A stretch of 64,000 nucleotides of DNA, taken from contig NC_059562.1 in assembly GCF_905220415.1 (NCBI RefSeq), forward strand, positions 2,929,501-2,993,500, given 5' to 3'. The position numbers were made by a program, and so were the translations under genes. Positions 1 to 10,396 of the stretch are shown piece after piece (the stretch's first letter is position 1; each line of letters begins with the position of its first letter). Under the pieces are notes generated by a model, which ran no database searches, was not told the DNA's origin, and saw only the letters and a list, made by a program, of their open reading frames with translations. The stretch is from Colias croceus (taxonomy: Eukaryota > Arthropoda > Insecta > Lepidoptera > Pieridae).

Positions 1-138
1 TCCTTTTTGTACAATATTACTGTAGTTAGATTTGATGAAATAAACAATAATAAAATTATGAATTATCGTACATAGTTTCATCCATGTTTCATCAGTTCAT
101 AAACAATGTATCTTATTAACTCTTGACTCTGTCTATAA

Positions 139-360
139 TCCATACTAATATTATAAATGCGAAAGTAACTCTGTCTGTCTGTCTGTCTGTTACTCAATCA
201 CGCCTTAACAACTGAACCAATTTGCATGAAATTTGGTATAGAGATATTTTGATACCCGAGAAAGGACATAGGATAGGATTTATCCCAGAAATCTCACGGG
301 AACGGGAACTATGCGGGTTTTTCTTTGAATGCGCGGGCGATGCCGCGGGTGGAAAGCTAG
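139..360 (+). mobile_element. Non-autonomous Helitron, family 1
   Basis: It starts TCCATACTAATATTATAAAT, carries a (TCTG)n run, and ends with a GC-rich hairpin followed by CTAG and a T. The TC start, hairpin, CTRR end and A/T insertion site are Helitron hallmarks. The same sequence recurs at 35216-35452, and diverged versions lie at 29995-30231 (+) and about 16990-17165 (-). It has no coding capacity. Confidence 0.75.
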
Positions 361-601
361 TAATGATATAAATAATGCAGTCATCTCTAGGCTTATCTCT
401 AGGATGCTGAATCATTTTACTTTTGTGTCGTGAGTCGTCAAGACTCAAGAACTATTGCGTATTACTTTAAAAATACAAAACAGGTAAGTACCTAGGTAAT
501 AAATAAAAATGAAATTAATTAAAAAAACATTACGACGATGTGTGTAGTCTCCTGTCCCCTTAGTTGGGTAGGTAATAGGTATGGGGCAGATACATTATGA
601 A

Positions 602-793
602 TCTATACTAATATTATAAAGCTGAGGAGTTTGTTTGTTTGTTTGAACGCGCTAATCTCGGGAACTACTGGTCAGATTTGAAAAATTCTTTCGGTGTTAG
701 ATAGCTTATTTATCGAGGAAGGCTATAGGCATATCATCACGCTACGACTAACAGGAGTGGAGCCACGGGGGTGAAACCGCACGGAGCAGCTAG
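602..793 (+). mobile_element. Non-autonomous Helitron, family 2
   Basis: It starts TCTATACTAATATTATAAAG, contains GTTTGTTTGAACGCGCTAAT, and ends GGAGCAGCTAG followed by T. This is the most abundant repeat of the window, with further copies at 13949, 14654, 15816, 31625, 35495, 36858 and 49243. The TC start and CTAG end fit Helitrons. Confidence 0.75.
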
Positions 794-1109
794 TATAATA
801 GGTATATGACTGATCGATCTTTTGTAGGGACTGATCAGCCTCCTGCGCTCCTGCCAGACGGTTTAATTAAATTAACACACGTATCAGTTTCACCTGTATG
901 TGTGCATGTAAGTTGTAACCATGTTGTAACCGATTCTTTTTATTTTGACTTGCTTTAACCGTTAACGAAAGAAAAAAAATATAATTTAAACTTTGTACTC
1001 TTATCATGGTCCGCTGACAATGCAATAATTTCTTGATTTTATCTTATTATCCTGAATAATATAAAAACAAATATTTTTTTACGTTTTAGTTAATTCTATC
1101 ATCTATTTC

Positions 1110-1215
1110 TATTTGTCCCCCTCGCCGGGAATCGAACCCAGAACCCCTTGGTTATACAGTCTACTGACGCGACGTTACACACGTGACGTTTCACCGGTCT
1201 GAAACTATTTGGGCC
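1110..1215 (-). repeat. tRNA-derived SINE-like relic
   Basis: On the minus strand there is a perfect RNA polymerase III B box (GGTTCGATTCC) preceded by GGGGTTCTG. I find no convincing A box and no cloverleaf, so this is a degraded SINE head or tRNA-like repeat, not a tRNA gene. Confidence 0.4.
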
Positions 1216-2504
1216 TTTCATTCATACCGTAATTTAGACGTGACGAAGAAACCGACAGTCAGAGGTACTTTGATACGAGTTAAAATTACATACCTATATT
1301 ATGATATTAGCACAACATTGGTAGGGATAATAGTTAAAAATAATATAATATTATAATATAGATAAAGTTTACCTTAGAGACTAGAGTTGACCTGTTAGTC
1401 AGAGAAGCAAAAATGATATTTACCAATATTATTTATTATCTTAATTCTTAGATATTGTATTGGTATGGTATTGGTAGGTATGCCGTATGTTCAATCAGTA
1501 GATATCATTTTTACTTCTAGCACAGATTAGATCTTCTAGTCGCTAAATTTTTTGTATATTTTTCTATTAGGAACCTAACTAAGTAGGTACTCCATGTTAA
1601 AAGACAAATACAATAAATTTTAGTATAAAATTAAGTTAAAAATGTGTCTACTTAGCTAATTAGCACTTTATTCTATTTGATAGAACATTTGATCATCTCT
1701 GAATCTAAACAAATATGAATCATTCCCATCTATGTATAGCGTATGTGTTGTGTTTTATACATATTGTGTTAAATTCGCTGCATGAAATCTCGAATATTCG
1801 AGACAAACTTACTGCGCCTGTCTGACCTTAATAGCAAATGCGCTTTAAATCGATATACTTCGACGCGCAGGTGTACTAGAACATGCAGCTTCTAGAAAGA
1901 AAGTCTAGGTTTAAATGTCAAAGGGCGCAATGAGTTTTGCTAGGTATTATTTAAACGAAACCTGTGATTTTACAAAGAAATAGTAGTAAGTTGCCGAATA
2001 TTATATTATGTAACGACTTTATTTACGTTTTGCATTATAAAATAATAAAAAAATTGTGATTTTAATACATTTTAAAAGCCTTATTTATTTAAAATATAAT
2101 AATTATGTACAAGTAGCAGTAGTATAAATGGTATTTTTTACAATATGAATTGAATAAATATTGTTACTGGTTTTAAATAGAAAGAGTTTAAATACTTATG
2201 CTTTCTTGAAAAATAAGCGTATAAAAATTCATGCCATATTTCATTTCTAAGTACATACTTACTGTATTATTTATTTCCATATCCCTAGATATATTTTCAA
2301 CTATTCATAAAAATTATAAGCATTCCCTTTATTCTGAGCCGGACGTCTAGAAATTTCTAATACACGGTTAGCTTTACAAAAATACAAAGCAGCTGATAGG
2401 TACTTACATACTTATAATATATTGTAACTTCATAAAAATTCTTACATTATGTTTTATCAAAACAGGGATTTGTTTTAATTTATATGGTGTTTGTATAATG
2501 TCTA

Positions 2505-2640
2505 CTAACTGTCCCGGCAATTACGTTCTTCTGCTTTACTCTGATCACTTAGGGGTATGAAAATTTCATGAGAATCGGTCCAGCCGTTTTGGAGGAGTAT
2601 GGTAACTAATATTGTGACACGGAAATTTTATGTACCTATA
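2505..2640 (+). repeat. Fragment of an interspersed repeat
   Basis: The text AAAATTTCATGAGAATCGGT followed by CCAGCCGTTTTGGAGGAGTA resembles wording that recurs in lepidopteran repeats. Class is not determinable here and boundaries are approximate. Confidence 0.3.
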
Positions 2641-3963
2641 AAATTGTATTGGTGTAAATAATTGTTGGCTTTCCGAAAATAAATAAATAAATAATAACGT
2701 TCTAGAAAGATTCGTATTTACTTTGTTATCTAAATTTGAATAATGAATAGGTACTTACATTGTACATTGTACAAATTGAAATATGTATATTGTATATATA
2801 TACGAAATAAAATATTAGAAAATTGAGTGCGTGTATTATTTATTGTCTATCTTGTTATCTATCTAGTTAGGTACGGATTAAATAAAAAAAATCTGTAAGT
2901 TCCAAATAAAATTAAATTTGGTTTTATAACTACTAGGTACCTACCAATGTTCCAAATTAAATAATAAAGTCATAACAATCCCATTTTATAATTTTGATAT
3001 GCTGCAAAGGTAGGTACCTTATTTTAATTTTTCTATTTTGATAAAAATATAAAATTAGGAGAAAATTTAATAAAAGTTATAAATCAGTACGAAGTAGATT
3101 GCATCTAATCAATAAAATTGCACATTTATCCATTCATTTATCAACTATTATTGATTATAAATATTTTCAGGTAAGTTACATAATATTTTTAAATTCACTT
3201 GTTGTATTGCATTTAATTGGTAGGTACCTAATAAGTAGGTACTTACAGTTAAATTAAAAATATACTTGGAATGTAAAGATTTCTTATTATAGTCTCTAAG
3301 ATATTTATGTCCTAATATCTAAAAATAAATCAATCTCGGTGTTTAGTCATATCATTATTTTCGTATTTAACTTGGTCGCGCCAAAAATAACTTCTATTGC
3401 AAAATTATAGAGGCCGCTGTGTTTATATTATGATGTTTAAGGACGCTGTCACAAATCTGCGTTACTCAAATTTAGGTATCTAACGTCGCCACGTGGTTCG
3501 CGGGAACATCGCGCTCACGTAAACATAGCGCATTCCATTTTATAGACCATCTTCATACTTGATATTATTTTTTTTTATATTTTTATTGAAATTGATTCCA
3601 GAAGATTACTGGGAACTTTAAAAATTCATTTTGTTACTCTTATTAGTAGGTACGATCCTTAAAAGTATTTTAGTGTATTCAACCAACTTAAAAAAGTGTG
3701 ACTATTTTACAACAATTTGAATATGAATTGTATTATTGTATACAATATCGAAGCTTTTTAAGAAATGTATAAAATACTTTTTTAAGAATTATTATCATAC
3801 ATAATATTATATGTTACCGGCAATATATTAAACCCGGCATTGTAAGCAATTCTTAGTAAATGTATGTTATTCCGAGAAACAGTCGGGATGAAATAAATTA
3901 AATTCGTTACCACACATTCACATTACCTATATCTTTAAATATGAACTTTTCCTAAGTAGCAAA

Positions 3964-4705
3964 CACATTTGCAAATGTGGGTGGTTTTTGGGGTAGCTAT
4001 TAACCAATATGAGGTCAAAACTAAAATCCAAGATGGCACCGACGAAAATTTGAAATCTTTTCGTCATGGGTGTCATTTTCAAGGAGTTGGAGTAGCTATT
4101 AAATAAGTATGAGGTCAAATCTAAAATCCAAAATGGCGCCGACGACAATTTGACATCATTTCGTCACGGGTGTCATTTTCATGGTTTTTGAGGTAGCTAT
4201 TAACCAATATGAGGTCAAAACTAAAATCCAAGATGGCGCCGACAAAAATTTTATATATTTTCTTCATGGGTGTCATTTTCATGGTTATTGGGGTAGCTAT
4301 TAACGAACATGAGGTCAAAACTAAAATCCAAGATGGCGCCGACGAAAATTTTACATCTTTTCGACATGGGTGTCATTTTCATGGTTTTTGGGGTAGCTAT
4401 TAACCAATATGAGGTCAAAACTAAAATCGAAGATGGCGCCGACGAAAATTTTACATCATTTCGTCACGGGTGTCATTTTCATGGTTATTGGGGTAGCTAT
4501 TAACGAATATGAGGTCAAAACTAAAATCCAAGATGGCGCCGACGAAAATTTTACATATTTTCGTCATGGGTGTCATTTTCATGGTTTTTGGGGTATCTAT
4601 TAACCAATATGAGGTCAAAACTAAAATCCAAGATGGTGTCGACGAAACTTTACATCTTTTCGGCATGGGTGTCATTTTCAAGGTTTTTGAGACAGCTATT
4701 ACCAA
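3964..4705 (+). repeat. Tandem array A of a 100-bp repeat, about 7 units
   Basis: Units of 100 bp repeat the order GTAGCTATTAACC, ATATGAGGTCAAAACT, AAAATCCAAGATGGCGCCGA, GGGTGTCATTTTCATGG. Units from the third on alternate between CCAATATG and CGAATATG (or CGAACATG), giving a 200-bp higher-order period. A 16-bp palindrome (3964-3979) marks the left edge. Because 100 is not a multiple of 3, the apparent open frames restart every unit and are not genes. The opposite-strand partner array is at 5130-5945. Confidence 0.9.
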
Positions 4706-4980
4706 ATCCCCAATGTAACCGTCGATAATTAGGTATATTTTTCTTACTCCTTTAAAGTAAACTTAAATAAAATAACAAAAACGTTAACAACCACAGTTTT
4801 GTAGAAAGTCTTAAAAAAAACAATTTTAAAGAACATTGAAATGCATATTTAGAAATTTAATATAAAACGCAACTCTGTGGCAATCATGTTAATATTCTGA
4901 CAGATATTAGTAACTTTAAATATATTCTTTAAATATATTCGCTAAACTTTATTTAAAATAAAGTTTATCTAAAACATTTA
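4706..4980. other. Spacer between the inverted arrays
   Basis: AT-rich sequence with no recognisable gene or repeat. It forms the left part of the loop between arrays A and B. Confidence 0.6.
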
Positions 4981-5129
4981 AACGAAGAGAATAAAATAAA
5001 AAAGAACGTGTGTGCCGAGAAAACGTGTCAGGAGTGAAACTTCTTTGGCGAGATTCATAGATACCAAAATCGCCGCCTTGCTCCATAACGCGACAGTATT
5101 ACCATGACGCGATCTTGAAATTCGACGAC
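4981..5129 (-). mobile_element. MITE-like palindromic repeat (GAAGTGAAACTTCTT family)
   Basis: Read on the minus strand it has a GTCGCGTYATGG core, then GATTTTGGTATC, then CCAAAGAAGTTTCACT and a CACGT(G)T..CTCGGCACAC end. The same order occurs on the plus strand at 18403-18560. Related copies are at 17613-17835 and a fragment at 26330-26375. The copy abuts array B directly. Confidence 0.6.
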
Positions 5130-5945
5130 CATCTTGGATTTTAGTTTTGACCTCATATTCGTTAATAGCTACCCCAAAAACCATGAAAATGACACCCATC
5201 ACGAAAAATGTCAAATTTTCGTCAGCGCCATCTTGGATTATAGTTTTGACCTCATATTCGTTAATAGCTATCCCAAAAACCATGAAAATGACACCCATGA
5301 TGAAAAGATGTCAAATTTTTCGTCGGCGCCATCTTGGATTATAGTTTTGACCTCATATTCGATAATAGCTACCCCAAAAACCATGAAAATGACACCCATG
5401 ACGAAAAGATGTAAAATTTTCGTCGGCGCCATCTTGGATTTCAGTTTTGACCTCATATTGGTTAATAGCTACCCCAAAAACCATGAAAATGACACCCATG
5501 ACGAAAAGATGTAAAATTTTTGTCGGCGCCATCTTGGATTATAGTTTTGACCTCATATTCGTTAATAGCTACCCCAAAAACCATGAAAATGACACCCATG
5601 ACGAAAAGATGTAAAATTTTCGTCGGCGCCATCTTGGATTTCAGTTTTGACCTCATATTGGTTAATAGCTACCCCAAAAACCATGAAAATGACACCCATG
5701 ACGAAAAGTTGTAAAATTTTTGTCGGCGCCATCTTGGATTATAGTTTTGACCTCATATTCGTTAATAGCTACCCCAAAAACCATGAAAATGACACCCATG
5801 ACGAAAAGATGTAAAATTTTCGTCGGCGCCATCTTGGATTTCAGTTTTGACCTCATATTCGGTAATAGCTACCCCAAAAACTATGAAAATGACACCCATC
5901 ACGAAAAAAAGCCAAATTTTCATCGACGCCATCTTGAATTGTTTT
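5130..5945 (-). repeat. Tandem array B of the 100-bp repeat, inverted, about 8 units
   Basis: Reverse complement of array A, with the same 100-bp period. A 200-bp higher-order period is clear: units alternate GGATTATAGTTTTGACC ending ATATTCG with GGATTTCAGTTTTGACC ending ATATTGG, and the dimers around 5412-5812 are nearly identical. Together with array A it forms a long imperfect inverted repeat around a 420-bp loop. Confidence 0.9.
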
Positions 5946-6690
5946 ACCCCACCAATCTATTCAACAACCCATAAAAAAGAGGATCTCAGGCAAGGTAATT
6001 TTAAAAACATAATTTTAAATTACAAATAATTGGAATATGAAACTTATACAGTTTACTCATAAAAAGTATCAAATATTTCAAATCACGAAAAAGACAGTGC
6101 ACGCACAATAATCTTTTTTATTTCGTTTTTATTTTTGGCACGAGGAGCGATACACCCGTCCTTCCAAGAGCGCTTCTGAGCGCGGTCTGACGAACCGCGA
6201 GAACAAAATGTATGAAGAAATCGACAAGTATTTTTAATTTAGCTCATTATTGAAATAAAATTTTGATTTAGATTCATAAAAATTACACCATATATAAAGG
6301 ACTATATATCCCTCAATAAGATATAGTTAAGAAGATAGATTAGGCTCTTAATTTTCCTAAAATGGTACCGGTTTAGACCCCATTTTTTTGCATTTTATGC
6401 GTTTATTGTGATGGAAAAAACGTATTTCAGCGACAATTTTGTATGACGTCGTACAATTTTTATAAGATGAACGTAGAGCTGAATATATTATCTTTAAATT
6501 AAGATATTACTATGTTCTCACGTGTAATTGCTTTAAGTTAAAATGGTACCGAAAAACAGCGTGTTTTTGTAAAAATACGTTATAGCGTCCTTAAAATAAT
6601 TTTCTATCGATGCAATGCCAAATATGTAGTAAGAAAAATAAAAGTTATGCATGGTTTCTTTTCGATGCGTAAACAATGTTCCCATCTCTT
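5946..6690. other. Intergenic, upstream of Hsp70
   Basis: No gene seen. A GC-richer patch at about 6130-6215 (GAGCGATACACCCGTCC, then GAGCGCGGTCTGACG) stands out from the AT-rich background but I do not recognise it. Confidence 0.5.
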
Positions 6691-6696
6691 TTTAAA

Positions 6697-6719
6697 TTCC
6701 AGAAAAATCTTGAAAGTTC
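6697..6719. promoter_or_regulatory. Distal heat-shock element candidate
   Basis: Five pentamer positions in correct phase: TTC (6697), GAA (6702), ATC (6707, one mismatch to TTC), GAA (6712), TTC (6717). This matches the nTTCnnGAAn pattern bound by HSF trimers. It lies about 0.85 kb upstream of the likely Hsp70 start site. Confidence 0.5.
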
Positions 6720-7425
6720 CATAAAAGTACAGCAACTTTTACGTACATGAATACCTGAAGCACACATTGACAGCCTATTCATGTTATACGATTATTTGTC
6801 TCTCTTACCACACGTACAATGCATAAAGCTATCTCGTTTTAGTAAGGATTATCAATGTGTGTCACTAATAACAGTGATGCCGTAGTAAAAATTTCAAATT
6901 TAACTTTGTACTTAATGTTCAATTTTATTAGATTCATATTTTATCACTATAATTTAAACTGATTGATTATTTTTATTTGAGGATAATATTTCAACATAAT
7001 TTACATATACAATGTACACTCTGTTACAAGAAAATTACAGTTTAAATTGCAGTTGGGACTTGGGAGGGATTTTTAAAACGCGCTATCGGCTACTTTTACG
7101 TTTTGGGTAGCAACCGACAACATAAAAAACGCACCTTTTGGTTCCATTTTATTTTATGTGTAGAAAGCAATAATGTAGATGTATTTGTTCAACTATATAA
7201 GAAAAATATATTTCCAGATCCATTCTTTTACCAAACAAAGTATATAACAGTAATTCAAAAACAATAATATATTATATACCAACGAAAAATTAATACATGC
7301 ACTTATGTATATTACTTTGATCGAACATTTATTTTAAAATTTTCCCCATATATTGGGAAATTTTTTCCATTCGATATCCCTTTTTACATTTTGACCCGCC
7401 CCTCTTGATGACGTATTGTGTTGTG

Positions 7426-7510
7426 ATTGGCAGATACAGCGCGTTCTCGAATGTTCGATGACATCGTTTATGCTATTGGTCGTTCTAGTACTACGTAGAG
7501 AATTCTAGAT
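7426..7510 (+). promoter_or_regulatory. Hsp70 proximal promoter: heat-shock elements and CCAAT boxes
   Basis: A perfect three-unit element lies at 7444-7456 (TTC-TC-GAA-TG-TTC). A second, weaker cluster in 5-bp phase runs 7483-7510, with TTC at 7483, GAG at 7498, TTC at 7503 and GAT at 7508. Inverted CCAAT boxes (ATTGG) are at 7426-7430 and 7475-7479. HSF binding at such sites drives inducible Hsp70 genes. Confidence 0.8.
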
Positions 7511-7526
7511 CATACATTCGCTTGAA

Positions 7527-7533
7527 TATATAA
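7527..7533 (+). promoter_or_regulatory. TATA box of Hsp70
   Basis: TATATAA lies about 25-30 bp before GAAGTCAGAA (near 7551-7560), the likely start site. That leaves an intronless 5' UTR of about 125 nt up to the ATG at 7683. Confidence 0.8.
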
Positions 7534-7682
7534 GCGCGAACTGAGCGCGGGAAGTCAGAATAATTTGAAATACGATACCGTGAAGACGAAGAGTTCGGTG
7601 AGAACCGAGGCGAATATTATCCTGCGATATAAGTTTGTTGAAGAGTTATTGTGTGATAAAAGTTAAATAATTCAAAATCAAA

Positions 7683-9581
7683 ATGCCCGCAGTTGGAATT
7701 GATCTTGGTACAACATACTCTTGTGTTGGAGTTTGGCAACATGGAAATGTGGAGATCATCGCAAACGACCAAGGCAACCGTACCACACCATCATACGTAG
7801 CTTTCACGGATACAGAGCGTCTGATTGGTGATGCAGCGAAGAATCAAGTGGCTTTGAACCCCAACAACACAGTTTTCGACGCGAAACGGTTAATTGGACG
7901 CAAGTTTGATGACCAAAAAATTCAACAGGACATGAAACATTGGCCTTTCAAAGTCATCAATGATTGTGGCAAACCGAAGATCCAGGTTGAATTTAAAGGG
8001 GAAATGAAGCGATTTGCACCAGAAGAGATCAGTAGCATGGTTTTGGTAAAAATGAAGGAGACAGCTGAAGCTTACATTGGATCTACAGTTCGAGACGCCG
8101 TCATCACAGTACCAGCCTACTTCAATGACTCACAGCGTCAGGCCACGAAGGACGCCGGAGCCATCGCCGGTTTGAATGTACTACGTATCATCAACGAACC
8201 CACTGCAGCCGCGCTGGCGTATGGCTTAGACAAGAACTTGAAGGGCGAACGCAATGTTTTGATTTTCGATCTTGGTGGCGGCACATTCGACGTATCGATT
8301 CTAACAATCGATGAAGGATCACTGTTTGAAGTGAAATCGACGGCTGGTGATACACATCTTGGAGGTGAGGACTTCGACAATAGGCTCGTTAACCATCTAT
8401 CAGAGGAGTTCCTACGCAAATACAAGAAAGATCTGCGTTCCAACCCACGCGCGCTGAGACGCCTCCGCACCGCCGCCGAACGCGCGAAACGCACTTTGTC
8501 ATCTAGCACTGAGGCCACTATTGAAATTGATGCCCTTTATGAGGGAATCGACTTCTACACCCGCGTTTCACGTGCTCGCTTTGAAGAATTGAACGCTGAT
8601 CTCTTCCGTGGTACCTTAGAACCAGTAGAGAAAGCTTTGAAAGATGCCAAAATGGACAAGAGCCAAATCCATGATGTCGTACTCGTCGGTGGGTCAACTC
8701 GCATCCCTAAGATCCAGACACTGCTACAGAACTTCTTCTGCGGCAAGAAACTCAACTTGTCCATCAACCCCGACGAGGCTGTGGCTTACGGCGCTGCTGT
8801 ACAGGCTGCCATCTTGAGCGGCTCTACTGATGCTAAGATCCAGGATGTGCTCCTAGTCGACGTCGCACCACTATCTCTCGGTATTGAGACAGCGGGAGGA
8901 GTCATGACTAAGATCATCGAAAGAAATAGCAAGATTCCCTGCAAACAGTCTCAAACATTTACCACCTATTCTGACAACCAGCCCGCTGTTACCATTCAAG
9001 TATACGAGGGAGAGCGTGCGATGACAAAGGATAACAACCTCTTGGGCACATTCGACCTCACTGGTATTCCACCAGCACCACGAGGAGTTCCAAAGATCGA
9101 CGTCACATTCGATTTGGACGCTAACGGTATCCTTAACGTGTCTGCGAAGGAGAACAGCACCGGTCGTAGCAAGAACATAGTAATTAAGAACGACAAGGGC
9201 AGGCTATCGCAGGCGGAGATCGACAGGATGTTGTCAGAAGCAGAACGCTACAAGGAGGAGGATGAGAAACAGCGACAGCGGGTAGCGGCGCGCAACCAGC
9301 TCGAGTCCTATGTGTTCAGCGTGCGACAGGCGCTGGACGACGCTGGAGCGAAGTTGAGCGAGGACGACAAGAACTCTGCTCGCCGCGAGTGCGACGAGGC
9401 ACTGCGTTGGCTGGACAATAACACCTTGGCGGAGCAGGAAGAATACGAACACAAGTTGAAGGACCTCCAGCGAGTCTGCTCGCCCATCATGAGCAAGCTG
9501 CACGGCGCTGGGGCTGGAGGCATGCCTGGCACTGGTCCACAACAACACGCCAGTGGACCGACTGTCGAGGAAGTTGATTAA
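7683..9581 (+). CDS. Hsp70: Heat shock protein 70, inducible cytosolic form
   Basis: ATP-dependent chaperone that binds exposed hydrophobic peptides in cytosol and nucleus and cycles with DnaJ and nucleotide-exchange partners. The 632-residue frame is complete and intronless, as usual for stress-induced insect Hsp70. The nucleotide-binding domain shows GIDLGTTYS near residues 5-13, the phosphate-2 loop IFDLGGGTFDVS near 194-205 and VVLVGGSTRIPKI near 331-343. The substrate domain follows (IQVYEGER, then GIPPAPRGVPKIDVTFD), then a charged lid and a glycine-rich tail ending TVEEVD, the EEVD motif that docks TPR co-chaperones and marks cytosolic members. It is slightly shorter than the usual 640-655 residues because the GGMP-type tail is short. 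The start has a good context (CAAAATG) and fits the family N-terminus. TATA, CCAAT and HSEs upstream indicate heat induction. Confidence 0.98.
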   Translation: MPAVGIDLGTTYSCVGVWQHGNVEIIANDQGNRTTPSYVAFTDTERLIGDAAKNQVALNPNNTVFDAKRLIGRKFDDQKIQQDMKHWPFKVINDCGKPKIQVEFKGEMKRFAPEEISSMVLVKMKETAEAYIGSTVRDAVITVPAYFNDSQRQATKDAGAIAGLNVLRIINEPTAAALAYGLDKNLKGERNVLIFDLGGGTFDVSILTIDEGSLFEVKSTAGDTHLGGEDFDNRLVNHLSEEFLRKYKKDLRSNPRALRRLRTAAERAKRTLSSSTEATIEIDALYEGIDFYTRVSRARFEELNADLFRGTLEPVEKALKDAKMDKSQIHDVVLVGGSTRIPKIQTLLQNFFCGKKLNLSINPDEAVAYGAAVQAAILSGSTDAKIQDVLLVDVAPLSLGIETAGGVMTKIIERNSKIPCKQSQTFTTYSDNQPAVTIQVYEGERAMTKDNNLLGTFDLTGIPPAPRGVPKIDVTFDLDANGILNVSAKENSTGRSKNIVIKNDKGRLSQAEIDRMLSEAERYKEEDEKQRQRVAARNQLESYVFSVRQALDDAGAKLSEDDKNSARRECDEALRWLDNNTLAEQEEYEHKLKDLQRVCSPIMSKLHGAGAGGMPGTGPQQHASGPTVEEVD

Positions 9582-9699
9582 ACCAAAGATCCACCTAATT
9601 TATTTTTGTGTCAAGTGATCTGATCAGTATTGTGATACTATGTTTTAAGACTGATAATAATTTATTTGGCTGCAGTGTGTGATCATCTGTTGATTTAAA

Positions 9700-9705
9700 A
9701 ATAAA
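9700..9705 (+). promoter_or_regulatory. Polyadenylation signal of Hsp70
   Basis: AATAAA lies 119 nt after the stop codon and is followed by T-rich sequence (TTGGTTGTTTTATTTT), as expected for a cleavage site. Confidence 0.75.
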
Positions 9706-9739
9706 TTTAAGTTAAATATAACTTGGTTGTTTTATTTTA

Positions 9740-10396
9740 ATAATAATTAATACTGTATTAATAAGTAGTACACATGACAATATAACACATAGGTACATAC
9801 AACACAAAAACAGACCAATCACCAAATTCAAAGGCAATATGAATTAAATAATAATTATTAAACAACATTCTTCTCATTTGTATAACATTATTGTGAATCT
9901 GGTTACAATTTTTTTTATTTCAATTATAAATATTTTGATGTTATGAATTGAAGGCTGGAGCAGCTTTCAGGATCATTCCACTATAAATAGCGTTTTCATG
10001 TGAGTAATTAACTATTTATTTTTGATAGGTACCTACACACTGGTACACATATCTTTGAAACATAATAAACAAACACAATGTCAATGGACGTATAAAAAAA
10101 GTTCTTTTTTTATACGTCTTTTATATTTTTTTTATACGTCAATGGACGTATGAAAAAAGATCTTTTTTTTTATACGTCCATGATCGTCAAACACTTTAAA
10201 AAAAATATAATTTCAATTTCGTATACAAATAAAAGTTGCATTATTACCCAATAGATGGCGTTAATTATTAACTTGAAAACTTTGTCGGACGCTATCTAGT
10301 TTCCATTTTACGAACTAAAACAACATAAGAATAATTATGCTATTACCCGCCAGGTGGCAACAATCATCGTAGATTTAGAATGTGAATCTTATTAGA
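9740..10396. other. Intergenic with stacked short hairpins
   Basis: No gene seen between the Hsp70 3' end and the 2-kb element. It contains the hairpin cluster at 10085-10181, listed separately. Confidence 0.6.
10085..10181. repeat. Cluster of near-perfect hairpins around GGACGTATAAAAAAG
   Basis: GACGTATAAAAAAAG (10087-10101) pairs perfectly with 10104-10118. A second copy starting TGGACGTATGAAAAAAGA (10143) pairs with TCTTTTTTTTTATACGTCCA ending near 10181. These are probably fused tips of a small TIR element. Confidence 0.6.

Larger units (their letters stand above)
1..3960. other. AT-rich intergenic DNA without a recognised gene
   Basis: No open frame here resembles a protein or carries splice signals of note. 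The stretch holds two complete short Helitrons (139-360 and 602-793), a tRNA-derived relic near 1110-1215 and an old repeat fragment near 2505-2640. The remainder is unannotated AT-rich sequence in which I see nothing. Confidence 0.7.

Noticed and set aside
3927..6029. Many overlapping open frames on both strands with repeated peptides such as MRSKLKSKMAPTKI
   Set aside because: They are translations of the 100-bp repeat. The frame shifts at every unit and the same peptides recur in several frames and on both strands, so they are not genes.
8138..9548. Minus-strand open frames opposite Hsp70
   Set aside because: Shadows of the GC-rich Hsp70 coding strand, without start context, splice sites or homology.
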